The notes below the pieces were generated by a model. The model saw only the letters and a program-made list of their open reading frames with translations. It was not told the origin of the DNA and did not search any database. From Oppiella nova (taxonomy: Eukaryota > Arthropoda > Arachnida > Sarcoptiformes > Oppiidae), in NCBI GenBank assembly GCA_905397405.1, contig CAJPVJ010000435.1:1-25429 (forward strand): a stretch of 25,429 nucleotides of DNA. The letters run 5' to 3'. The position numbers were made by a program, and so were the translations under genes. Below, in pieces: positions 11,001 through 19,081 of the stretch. Numbering within the stretch: the first letter of the stretch is position 1; the number at the start of each line of letters is the position of its first letter.

Positions 11001-12584
11001 TCTCAAGGCTTAATCATATGTTAACTGATTCAAGATTAAACATGAATCCATCAAATATTCAAAAATATTTATTTGTAAATTATAACCAATTTCTATAACC
11101 ATAATTAATAAAATTGAATTATCCAAAAATTTGTTTTACACCTTGTATAAAATTTTTAATTTGAATTATTTAGTATCTCCGCCAATTGGGGAGCTAGATT
11201 ATTTCTCTTCAAAGTCATTTATTTATTCAAAGTTATCAAACAGTTGTTTTCAAAAGATTAACTTTGATAAAAATTAATTCTTTAAATTTTTAGTCATTTA
11301 TATGCGAACGTTCTTAAAGTCTTAACCCCCTCCCCCCTCTCGTCCGCAAAAGTTCGCTTTGGCCAACCCCCCTCCCCCCAAGTGCGAACGTAATATGTGA
11401 ACAATGCCTAATATATTACGCTACACTAACCTACCTGCAAAATTAATCTTTTTAACAGCGTACATTTGATTATCGACGTTATGCGAGACTTTATAAACGT
11501 AACCAAAACCACCCTCGCTTATAACTGCCCCTTGAATAAAAGTATTCTCATAAAAATGGTCTTGGTTATGATAAAATGTGTTAATTGTGATCGTGTTATA
11601 AGTAATTTGCGTTTCATTAGCATAGAATTCCGCATAACTCTTATATCGTGTCTCAACGATGGCATTTGAATACGTGATTTTGTAAATGCAGTTATCTTTT
11701 ACTATAGTTATGAAATCGAGTTGCACATTTGAATGTACTTGTTGCAATTCTGTGACATAATTATGTTGTGTCATCATTATGGGAGTCTTGACTGCAATTT
11801 CCTTTTCTGCATAATATTTACCGCAAAAATATACGAAACCATTGTTTGACAGAAAATATGTCATATATAGCGACGAACTGATTGATTGGATGTCATTCAG
11901 CGTGGATATTCTTTGTGGTGTAAATAGATAGTCACTAGTATTATGCCCCAGGTGATCACCTTGATTGTTCCCCCAGCTGTACACACAGCCATCATCAGCA
12001 TTGATACAATATGAGCATGTACCATTACAATATATTTTACGTATCTTAGTTTGTTTTGGGAATTCTAGTGGCTGTGGTTCATTAACATAGCTAGCACTAA
12101 TCATAATGCCACAACCTACCTGTCCACAACTATTATCGCCCCACCCGTACACCTGTCCGTCAATGGTGAGGGCCAAGCAGTGATGGGAACCACAGCTTAT
12201 TTGCTTAATAGGCTTGTCATCAAAATACGATATTTGCTCAGGCTTTAAGTAAATACACGTTGACTGTCCTTCTCTGGCTAACTGACCTTTGTTATTATGG
12301 CCCCAACTATACACGTGGTTCATATAGTCCACTGCTAACACAAACCCATTCCCAATATTAAAACTTGTGATCCGTTTGCGGCATAATTCTGGGATAACTT
12401 GCGGTGAATCTACAATTAAATTGTGTCCCAAACCGAGACAACCTTTATAATTGTCACCCAAACCATACACTAAATCATCATTTGTTACGAATAGTATGTT
12501 ATTATTTCTAAACACATGATATAAATTAATGTCTTGTTTAAGGCTTTTAGGTATACCCTCGGTTATGTTATAATTATCTAACAT
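5043..12584 (-). CDS. RCC1-kinase-kinase-caspase fusion protein, 8 exons, 1275 aa
   Basis: Exons, minus strand: 12584-11435, 8807-8258, 7747-7320, 7247-6680, 6627-5855, 5685-5557, 5474-5362, 5159-5043. All introns are GT-AG, and the phases (1,2,1,2,1,1,0) keep one frame. Order: five RCC1-type blades (e.g. DGQVYGWGDNSCGQVG) at about residues 30-330; kinase 1 about 353-605; kinase 2 about 676-930; linker; caspase about 1030-1275. Both kinases have PEK-like LYIQMELC/LYMQMELC and HRDLKPEN. Kinase 2 is intact (GIGGYG, K704, HRD 808-810, DFG 832-834, APE). Kinase 1 has SEGGFG and DFA at 505-507. The caspase has KPRGRAIII, GHG with H1108, KPKVFVFNC with C1153, a p10 motif SWYSPEIG, and an end LPNIRIMS...RDLYFNPG. 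The last two exons were found by caspase similarity; the exon 7 donor (GTTAAC) is weak, and reading through it would stop at TAG 5319-5317. The start codon matches the paralogue's. The exact function is unknown. Confidence 0.82.
7969..8048. mobile_element. 80-bp MITE in intron 2 of the fusion gene
   Basis: Two 26-bp inverted arms (7969-7994 and 8023-8048) differ at one base and enclose about 28 bp. Each arm contains GCAAAAGTTCTCGCCG. The arm ends include TA on both sides (7970-7971 and 8046-8047), fitting a Tc1/mariner-type TA target duplication. There is no coding capacity. The element lies in the 510-bp intron between the kinase 1 core exon and the exon that carries its C-lobe tail. Confidence 0.85.
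9359..9544 (+). repeat. 45-bp direct repeat pair in the hAT 5' region
   Basis: 9359-9403 and 9500-9544 are nearly identical (GTTGAGTGTATTAATGGTGT, then TTGG and AAAGCATTTTAT, about two mismatches) and 141 bp apart. They lie upstream of the transposase start. They could be subterminal transposase-binding repeats or a local duplication. Confidence 0.85.
9604..11098 (+). pseudogene. hAT transposase, broken by frameshift and stops
   Basis: Reading starts at ATG 9604. An N-terminal BED-like zinc finger is visible (CSVCEYYF, then spaced His residues in HFDHTITRH). The frame shifts at a run of nine A at 9917-9925, and the remainder continues in the other frame with stops at 10331-10333 (TGA), 10772-10774 (TAG) and again before 10892. 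hAT hallmarks remain: FDESSDALQRSV and TDQAPACKKAV around the catalytic region, CLAHAIHRVCE, the RW motif in ITRWGTWLET, and a C-terminal dimerisation domain (NSACERSFSRLNHMLTDSRL...NIQKYLF). About 490 residues would be shorter than typical hAT transposases, so an internal part is probably lost. No functional product is expected. Confidence 0.9.
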
Positions 12585-13366
12585 TATTAAGTCACATATA
12601 TTTATTAGTATGTTCAAAATTTCAACATTGATATGAACATTCAAATTTTAACTTAATTAAAAACTCATATAATATACAGTATGTTTAGTTAAATTTTTAA
12701 TAAATACGACACGGCCATATATGAATTACTGTAAATTAAGTTTTTAAACATACTATTTTTATGTCGTAGTGTTATTATAATGTATGTGTGAATTTATAAT
12801 TCAATGCAATCCTTTAAATATTCAAGGTTATATGACTAAATATTATGACTATTATACATTTCTACGAATAGATTGCTTTGATAAATATTTGTAATTAAAA
12901 TATAAATTATATTTATATTATATTATTAAATTATATTAAATTATATTCGCACTTCAAAACTGCATTATACAACCTTGAGTGTTACGATCATATTTATTTT
13001 AAAATACATTTTGAGATTAATTAAACTATTTAACATAAACAGATATACCATATGGTTCTACACCAAAAGACCTAACACCGAAAAGACCTAAACTAAAATA
13101 ACTAACTGACCAGTGGTCATATTTTAAATTTGATGAGTGGAATAGATTTGTCCTAACCTACCCTAACCTAAATTAAATCAAATGACCACTGGTAAGTTAG
13201 TTATTTGAGTTTAGGTCTTTTCGGTTTTAGGTCTTTTAGGAGAGTCCCATACCATATACTATAAAATGCAAAATAAATGATTTTGTTTAAATATTTGATT
13301 ATGTTAAAATAAATATCGTTTACTTGCTACTTGTAATATTTATATTAAATTAGTGTCTATCGTAAT
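12585..13366. other. Bidirectional upstream region between two RCC1-kinase paralogues
   Basis: This 782-bp AT-rich spacer separates two divergent, homologous genes and must hold both promoters. It contains a 195-bp fold-back element at 13054-13248. I see no other coding sequence; no TATA box or initiator could be assigned with confidence. Confidence 0.6.
13054..13248. mobile_element. Fold-back / MULE-like element with 9-bp target duplication
   Basis: Long imperfect inverted arms (about 13065-13120 and 13181-13238) pair almost along their whole length. Each arm carries two spaced AAAAGACCTAA-like units, then an AACTAA-rich stretch, then ACCAGTGGTCAT. The ends abut the 9-bp direct repeat ATACCATAT (13045-13053 and 13249-13257), the size expected for Mutator-like or fold-back elements. 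The loop contains CCTAACCTACCCTAACCTAA. There is no coding capacity. Confidence 0.85.
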
Positions 13367-15630
13367 ATGACTGCAAATTTTGATAATTTTAGAGTTTGTG
13401 ATAATATTCACGAGAATATTAAGAAAGTTATAGTTTTATGTCACGTGTTCGATGGAAATAATGTACTATTTGTGACAAAAGATGACTTAGTGTTTGGTTT
13501 GGGCACTAATAGGGAGGGAAACCTCGGTTTGGGTCACAACAATATCGTCGATTTGCCGCAAGCAATACCCGAGTTATGCCATAAAATGATCCAGTACTTT
13601 GTTAATGGAAAGGATTTTGTATTGGCTGTCGATATTCAAGAACACGTGTACGGGTGGGGTCACAATGAGAGGGGACAATTAGCCCGCTCGGGGACACCAA
13701 ATGGCGTTTACGTAACGCCCCGACACTTATCATATTTTGATGACAAGTGTATTAAGCAAATAAGTTGTGGTTCTCAACACTCCCTGGCCCTTACCACCGA
13801 TGGACAGGTGTACGGTTGGGGCGACAATAGTTACGGTCAAGTAGGTCGCGGGGCTAGCTATAGCAAGATTGTCGATTACCAAGCTAAACTCTTATTTAAT
13901 ACTAATTGCTGTATTAAAAATATTTATTGCTATAATTGCTGCTCATTTGCCATAACCATGGACGGGCGTGTGTATAGTTGGGGCTATAATGGTGACTTTT
14001 TATTGGGACACGAGAATTCACCATGTTCACTTTGTGTATTTACGCCACAATTGGTGCGCTTAAAACTCGGTAAACAAATAGCAGAACTAAACAATATAAC
14101 GGCCATTAGTTCGACTAAATGTACAAGCTACTTCCTGGGTGATGGTGATTCAGGTTTTAGTATTTATTGCTGCGGTAAACAACAATATACTACATTTGAA
14201 AAGTTTGATGAAGCTATCCCGGTACAAATAACTCATATAAATAAGACCGATGATGTAGATTTGCCACAATTCACTTCATTCAAGTGCACTGATTACATAC
14301 CATTTGTGCAAAATAAAGTCATTTATAGAGTTATGCACCCGTTTACACTATACAAGTTCAAAACTCGGTACATTAATCTAGATAAATTTTACGAAAATGA
14401 GTTCAATATAACGTCTAAGAAAACACGCGAAACTAACGCGGATACAATCAATGATAGATTAAATTTTTATGACAATACTTTTGTGGACCGTAATGAGATA
14501 ATCGGGAGCGGGAGTTATGGCACAGTATATAAAGTCACACTTAAAGGAAATGATAAAAAGGTTTACGCTGTTAAAAAAATTCCTAATGATAAAACATTTA
14601 GAGGTAAATATATCAGGATATTTTATTTATTAGAAATTGATTTTATTTAGTATTGTATATTCAAATTAATTGTTTATTAAAATAGAACTCGATGCAAAAA
14701 CTAAGTTGTACTTGTTAAAAGAGGTTGAGAGCATGATAAAAGTGCGCTCAAAGTATGTGGTCGAGTACAACGATTCGTGGTTGGAAGTGGACTACCTGTA
14801 CATTCAAATGGAGTATTGCTCGTATAGTTTGGCCAAGATCATTGAAGTAAAAAATAGTGTCTTTCTGGATATATATGAACTAAAAAACCAAGTAATTAGC
14901 CGTCCTTTGGATGAACCCATGGATTGTGTCGAGTATTTCATTTCGTGTGAATTATTTAAAGAAATCTTAGAAAGTGTTCAGTATTTGCATGAATTGAATC
15001 CACAGATCATTCACAGAGACCTCAATCCGGGAAACATATTAATACACGAGAACGGAAGGAACGGTAGATTTGTTAAGTTATGTGACTTCGGTTTGGCTAC
15101 CGTTCACAATGATGAGGTTCACTCAAAAACTATATACAAGCACACCGTTGATGTCGGTAATCCCAAATATGTCGCACCGGAAGTTAGTGGTGGTGCTTCC
15201 TATGACCACAAATCGGATATTTATAGCTTGGCACTAATTGGCGGTGAATTGTTTAAAATGAATGCTCAATATTTGGATCTAGATAAGTAATTAAACTTTT
15301 AAATATACACCTGCCCAACAACTAATATGTATGTTTGTTAGCTTGCAACTTTACTCAAAGAGCAACCACATTTTAAACACACCGGCATTTCAATTAAAGA
15401 TTACATTGTATTCAATGGTCGATAGTAAACCGGATAATAGGCCGGAATGCCAGCACGTGTTGAATCAGTATAACTATTCTCACAATGAGTACAAAAATTG
15501 GTCCATTAATAAGAATATTCTGGCAACTGATCCAGAATATACTACGACATTTGAAAAGCTTGCTCAATCATCGAACTTACCTATTTACAACTTTTTCCAT
15601 AATTACTTATTGACTAAAATGTCGGTATAA
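13367..15630 (+). CDS. RCC1-kinase protein, 3 exons, 708 aa, divergent paralogue without caspase
   Basis: Exons 13367-14603, 14686-15286 and 15342-15630 join in phases 1 and 2, at the same positions as the matching introns of the minus-strand fusion gene. Residues about 30-330 form RCC1-type blades (DDLVFGLGTNREGNLGLG, EHVYGWGHNERGQL, DGQVYGWGDNSYGQVG, DGRVYSWGYNGDFLLG). The kinase runs from about 376 to 650: P-loop GSGSYG (G380, G382, G385), lysine K403 in YAVKK, LYIQMEYC as in eIF2-alpha kinases, HRD 522-524, DFG 546-548, VAPEV, and a C-lobe end NRPECQHVLNQY. HRDLKPEN is changed to HRDLNPGN, so the usual catalytic-loop lysine is Asn, which may reduce activity. A short insert before DEPMDC looks like an internal duplication of an ELKNQV-type segment. 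The protein stops just after the C-lobe tail, where the fusion gene continues into its caspase linker. Ligand and substrate are unknown. Confidence 0.88.
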
Positions 15631-15653
15631 ATGACATTCTGTTATATTTGTTA

Positions 15654-15698
15654 CAATACAAATTAAGTTATCATCAGTTTTATCATAATTAGACATAA
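15654..15698 (+). repeat. 45-bp direct repeat, copy 1 (with 16260-16304)
   Basis: The segment containing CAAATTAAGTTATCATCAGT is found again at 16260-16304 with one visible difference. Copy 1 lies in the 3' UTR of the RCC1-kinase gene; copy 2 lies 606 bp further on, in the same orientation, next to the 3' end of the minus-strand orphan. Confidence 0.9.
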
Positions 15699-15703
15699 GT
15701 TTA

Positions 15704-15801
15704 GTGTACTATTAATAAATGGATTCAAATTCGCGATTTTATGTACATGTCATGAATAAAGTGATATTCACTACAAATGAGACAATGTTTGCAATTTTAA
15801 T
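15704..15801 (+). repeat. 3'-flank repeat, copy 2 (with 4686-4779)
   Basis: This is the counterpart of the repeat behind the C1 fragment. It sits in the 3' UTR of the RCC1-kinase gene and includes its second AATAAA. Confidence 0.9.
15755..15760 (+). terminator. Polyadenylation signal AATAAA for the RCC1-kinase gene
   Basis: A canonical hexamer lies 125 nt after the stop. A second one lies at 15714-15719. The 15755 copy sits within the conserved repeat and is the better candidate. Confidence 0.5.
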
Positions 15802-16259
15802 TGTAATTTCTGAAAAAAGATGCCATTTTTTAAATGAATAATCAAGTTTAATTCTAATTTATTTACAAAAAAATATGTATTCTCGTTTCATGTATTTTCC
15901 ACAATATATCATTTGCTTAGAGCACCGGTAGTTTTGTGTACATACACTAATTCTTATATAATATATTAATTTTATTTTTTTATGAAACTTAAGATATTCC
16001 TTCGGAATTGCCTATAATTTGTGAGAATTTCAGAATAATTTTCATAAACAAGGTTTAAAATTGAAATGAATTTAATTTATTAAAAAGTTATCAAACGTTT
16101 ATACAATTTGAATGCCATTAATTCGTGTGTGTTATACAGTATTAGCAGAAGTTTTAATTACAAAAACTCAACACTTAATCTACAATTCAATTATAAATTG
16201 ATTATACTTTACAATAGTATTAAATTATTTATACAATAGATTTATCTAAACATAAGTTT

Positions 16260-16304
16260 CAATACAAATTAAGTTATCATCAGTTTTATCATAAATAGAC
16301 ATAA
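16260..16304 (+). repeat. 45-bp direct repeat, copy 2
   Basis: Nearly identical to 15654-15698. It has no coding content and may be a relic of another family member's 3' UTR. Confidence 0.9.
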
Positions 16305-16362
16305 ATGAAGACATTTTAATGGATTAAATACACAATAAATGAATGAATTATTAACTAAACAT

Positions 16363-17927
16363 CTAATTTGAATGACTATTACGTCCACAGTGTCTAAGCC
16401 TGCGATGAATGGCACTCGTAATCCACTCCCTATTAAGCGGTGACCTCTTGGCGACAATCAACCTCTGGAACCGATGGCACACTTCCATCATGTGATCGCC
16501 GATCAACGGTCTCAACCTTGCGGTCAACTCTTGGCCCTCAATCTCGTAGCTCTTTATCGCGTTGTCGAACACTCGCTGATAGTTATCCATAAACTCGTCC
16601 TCCGATTGGTTCCCATCCGGACTCCCAATGGACTCATCGCTCGATGGCATTGGCGTTGACTCCAAGACATCTGTTTGAGGCAATCGTATTGATGGCAGAA
16701 ACCCCTGAATCCCTTCATTCCTCTCGACGTGAATGTCGTCCAATGGATGCCTCGAAGAAGTATTGTTATCATAGAAGCAATGACTGAGAAAACCATTGTC
16801 GTCGGAGGTGTCTGTAGTGGTGGGAGAATAGTATACTTCGGGACACTCTAAGGGAATCAATTGATTGGTAATCGGATCCACATATGACTGATGATTGTCC
16901 ACAAAAGGAGTTCTTAGAGTTGCCTCTGAATCGGTGTCCGATTCATCGGATCCATGGCTCCCAACATTGGATCCATGGGTCCCGACATCACTGCCATAGA
17001 CTCCGACCATCCATGGATAGTAAGCACTATTTGCGTGGAAAAGAGGACTTCCAGAGGAGGCGCTCTCGCTATCGAAAAAGTGTCGATTGTTTTGAGATCT
17101 GTTTGCCGTTAGAAGTGTCGGAAAGTAGTAGTCATAGGATTTGGTGTCCGATTCGCTGCTCATCGGACTATATGTGAGACAATTGTCGCCACAATTCACA
17201 CGATTAGTGGATCCGTTGATCGGAAACCCATTGCCGGCGACGTCTGTATCACTGGATTCGCCATCAATGCAATCGAATCCCTCACCGGATCCACGGCTTG
17301 TGATTGTGTCCGAAGTATTTGCATCGCCGGCGAAGACATCGGACGCGCCGTTGCTTTCGTACCACTCGGACGACGACTCGTACGACACGGACTCGCATTC
17401 TTCCGCAGTTTGCCGGCGAGTAGTAGTGGTAGAAGCAGTGGTCGACCACTCAGTGATCACCGTATTGTTCGGCGAGAGATAATTGTCCACAAAATGGCTG
17501 CTTTGGGATCCGTTCGGTGACGCCGACCGCCGATCATCAGTCGTACGGCGCGTACGCCATCTTCGGCGGTAATACCGGTGCTGTCGATGGCGTGCCTCTC
17601 GATGTCTGTCCTCATTATCACTGACCCATCGGTGAATCCGTTCGGTGACGCCGACCGCCGATCATCAGTCGTACGGCGCGTACGCCATCTTCGGCGGTAA
17701 TACCGGTGCTGTCGATGGCGTGCCTCTCGATGTCTGTCCTCATTATCACTGACCCATCGGTGATGAGGTCTTCGGCGACCGTCATCGCCGGACACCTCCT
17801 CCACCAACAGGTCCTTCGCGCGTACTGTCGACGCCCTGTGAGACCAACTGTAGTGATAGTCTCGTTGGCGATGATATCGACGGGTCACCAATCGGTGGAT
17901 GAAGCGGTTCCTGAGGTTTGGTCGCAT
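16363..17927 (-). pseudogene. Serine-rich orphan gene broken by a 128-bp tandem duplication
   Basis: I do not recognise this protein. The minus-strand frame from 17490 to the stop at 16363 is open for 375 codons but has no ATG at its head; the first is at about 17163. It encodes an acidic, Ser/Thr/Asp-rich and probably disordered region (e.g. SHGSDESDTDSEATL) and then a more ordered, possibly helical C-terminus (QELTARLRPLIGDHMMEVCH, REWITSAIHRRL). Upstream, another frame runs from ATG 17927 through a very Arg/His-rich stretch. The two frames are separated by the duplication at 17508-17763. Removing one 128-bp copy would connect them into a single 478-codon frame, because SASPNG occurs at the copy boundary in both frames. 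The gene may therefore be intact in another allele or assembly. Confidence 0.55.
17508..17763. repeat. Perfect 128-bp tandem duplication
   Basis: 17508-17635 and 17636-17763 are identical over all 128 bases by eye. The length is not a multiple of three, so the second copy shifts the reading frame of the orphan gene. Perfect identity implies a very recent duplication or an assembly artefact. Confidence 0.95.
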
Positions 17928-18359
17928 TGTTTGGCTACAAATTGTCTCAACAATTGATCCGTAAATGCAATTCAAAACACAAACCACTCGTACGTCACAC
18001 ACAATGCACACAACGGGGGAGTAGTAAACGCATTGCTTCGCACTCCCGGGACTCGACTGCCCCTAAAAAGTTGTGTTTTGTGTTTATATGACACACAGTG
18101 AGAGGGGTTTCTCATAGAGTTATAGTGAAAGTCACTCACAAAGGGTTCCATTACTTGCAATGCAAACACCCCTCCAGTGAGCGTAACGTTGTTTTTTGAT
18201 TACGTTTTGTTTGTAAACAAAGTCTTCGTTTGTTTTGACATTTGTCTCAATGTTTGCCACAAATTGTCTCCAATTATGAGTCCATTGAAGACATTAGTGG
18301 CGAAGTGTTGGCCAACTCTGCGGACCAACCGCTGAGATCTACTCATCACTGAACGGTTG
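17928..18359. other. Upstream spacer between divergent orphan genes
   Basis: 432 bp separate the minus-strand serine-rich orphan from the plus-strand coiled-coil orphan. Base composition is mixed, and no recognised element was found. Promoters for both genes are expected here. Confidence 0.4.
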
Positions 18360-18975
18360 ATGGCACTGATGGACAGTGTGTCGGAAGTACAGCCGAAAAC
18401 TCTGGACTCTTGCGGCGGACAACACGTGACGGACAGGTATTCAGCGGCAGTTCCCGGCGTCGCCCACGACAGGGATCGCATACCACGTGTCGGGGCCACC
18501 ACTACAACGCCTTTCGCTCGCTACCGGCGCCGACACACCGAACACCCACTCCTTAAAGTGGTTCTCACGAAGCGATTGAAACGCCTGTCGGACCGACAGC
18601 TACGGCGCCGACGACAGGACTCGTCCTCCGAGTCGGACGAAGACTCCGAAAACGACGACACCGAAGACGACACGACACTATCGTCCGCCGATAGGGAACA
18701 GCGGCTCCGGTATGCTATCATACGATCGCGTATACGCTGACCACTCGTACCTCTCGTTTCGCAGACAACTGGAGGAGCGGTTGAGTCGGGCGGAGATGAA
18801 GGTCCGGAAGGCCGTCGAGAGGGCCGACATGTGGCGGGCGATCGCAGCCTATAGGAACAGGAAAGCCAAAGAATCGGAGGCCGAGTGGGCGCGCCTACGG
18901 GCGGCGCTGGACGCCATGGCCACCCCTCCTCCCACACCGACCCCTCAGCCAAGCGGTGGACATAACCCGCGCTAA
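18360..18975 (+). CDS. Orphan coiled-coil protein, 2 exons, 187 aa
   Basis: I do not recognise this family. Exons 18360-18709 and 18765-18975 are joined by a 55-bp intron (GTATGC ... TTTCGCAG) in phase 2; the junction restores an Arg codon (RLR-QLEERL). The N-terminal half is basic and low in complexity (RYRRRHTEH, KRLKRLSDRQLRRRRQ). A Ser/Asp/Glu acidic block follows (SSSESDEDSENDDTEDD). Then comes a strongly predicted coiled coil (EERLSRAEMKVRKAVERADM, then AKESEAEWARLRAALDAM), and a Pro/Thr-rich end (PPPTPTPQP). A basic-acidic-coiled-coil layout suits a nuclear or scaffold protein, but that is only a guess. The ATG at 18360 is the first in frame; M18369 is an alternative. Its stop lies 107 bp from the stop of convergent gephyrin. 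Confidence 0.65.
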
Positions 18976-19049
18976 ACATTGCGTCCGTTTTGCTGATTAT
19001 TTGCCGCAAACAACGTCTCATTCGTTCATTAAATGCTTAGAAAATGGTT

Positions 19050-19055
19050 TTTATT
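19050..19055 (-). terminator. Polyadenylation signal AATAAA for gephyrin
   Basis: A minus-strand AATAAA lies 26 nt past the gephyrin stop. The convergent coiled-coil gene has an ATTAAA at 19028-19033, so the two 3' ends interleave in about 100 bp. Confidence 0.5.
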
Positions 19056-19081
19056 ATCAAAAACTGAGTTATCGATTGGTG

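Larger units (their letters stand above)
9207..11197 (+). mobile_element. hAT-family transposon nested in the outer element
   Basis: 20-bp perfect terminal inverted repeats (CTAGCTCCCCAATTGGCGGA at 9207-9226, its complement at 11178-11197) are flanked by the 8-bp direct repeat ATTATTTC (9199-9206 and 11198-11205). An 8-bp duplication is diagnostic of hAT transposition. The 1991-bp element encodes a degraded hAT transposase on the plus strand, opposite to the host gene. The perfect ends and clean duplication suggest a fairly recent insertion, although the transposase is already dead. Confidence 0.93.
8897..11408. mobile_element. Outer DNA transposon (29-bp TIRs, TAA target duplication) split by a hAT insertion
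   Basis: A perfect 29-bp terminal inverted repeat (8897-8925 and 11380-11408, beginning GGCATTGTTCACATATTACG) bounds 2512 bp. TAA flanks both ends (8894-8896 and 11409-11411), the 3-bp TWA duplication typical of PIF/Harbinger elements. Subterminal regions carry C-rich tracts and repeated ACGTTCGC motifs. Without the nested hAT and one target-site copy the element would be about 513 bp and non-coding, so a non-autonomous element. Its right end is only about 23 bp past the 5' splice site of intron 1 of the fusion gene, yet the donor and the exon phases are intact. Superfamily assignment rests on the duplication and the GGC start only. Confidence 0.85.
15631..16362. other. 3' flank with duplicated UTR segments
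   Basis: This non-coding AT-rich DNA lies between the convergent ends of the RCC1-kinase gene (plus) and the serine-rich orphan (minus). It contains AATAAA at 15714-15719 and 15755-15760, the repeat shared with 4686-4779, and a 45-bp repeat present twice (15654-15698 and 16260-16304). Confidence 0.6.

Noticed and set aside
9604-11098. Functional domesticated transposase gene
   Set aside because: A frameshift at the A-run and several stops in all parts of the frame; intact TIRs and target duplication mark an ordinary dead hAT copy.
13151-13173. Telomere-like CCTAACCTACCCTAACCTAA
   Set aside because: Only a few imperfect units in the loop of the fold-back element; not a TTAGG-type array.
16554-16796. 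Other overlapping open frames within 16.4-19.0 kb on both strands
   Set aside because: The GC-rich coding stretch leaves long shadow frames; none has recognisable domains or better start and splice context than the frames chosen.
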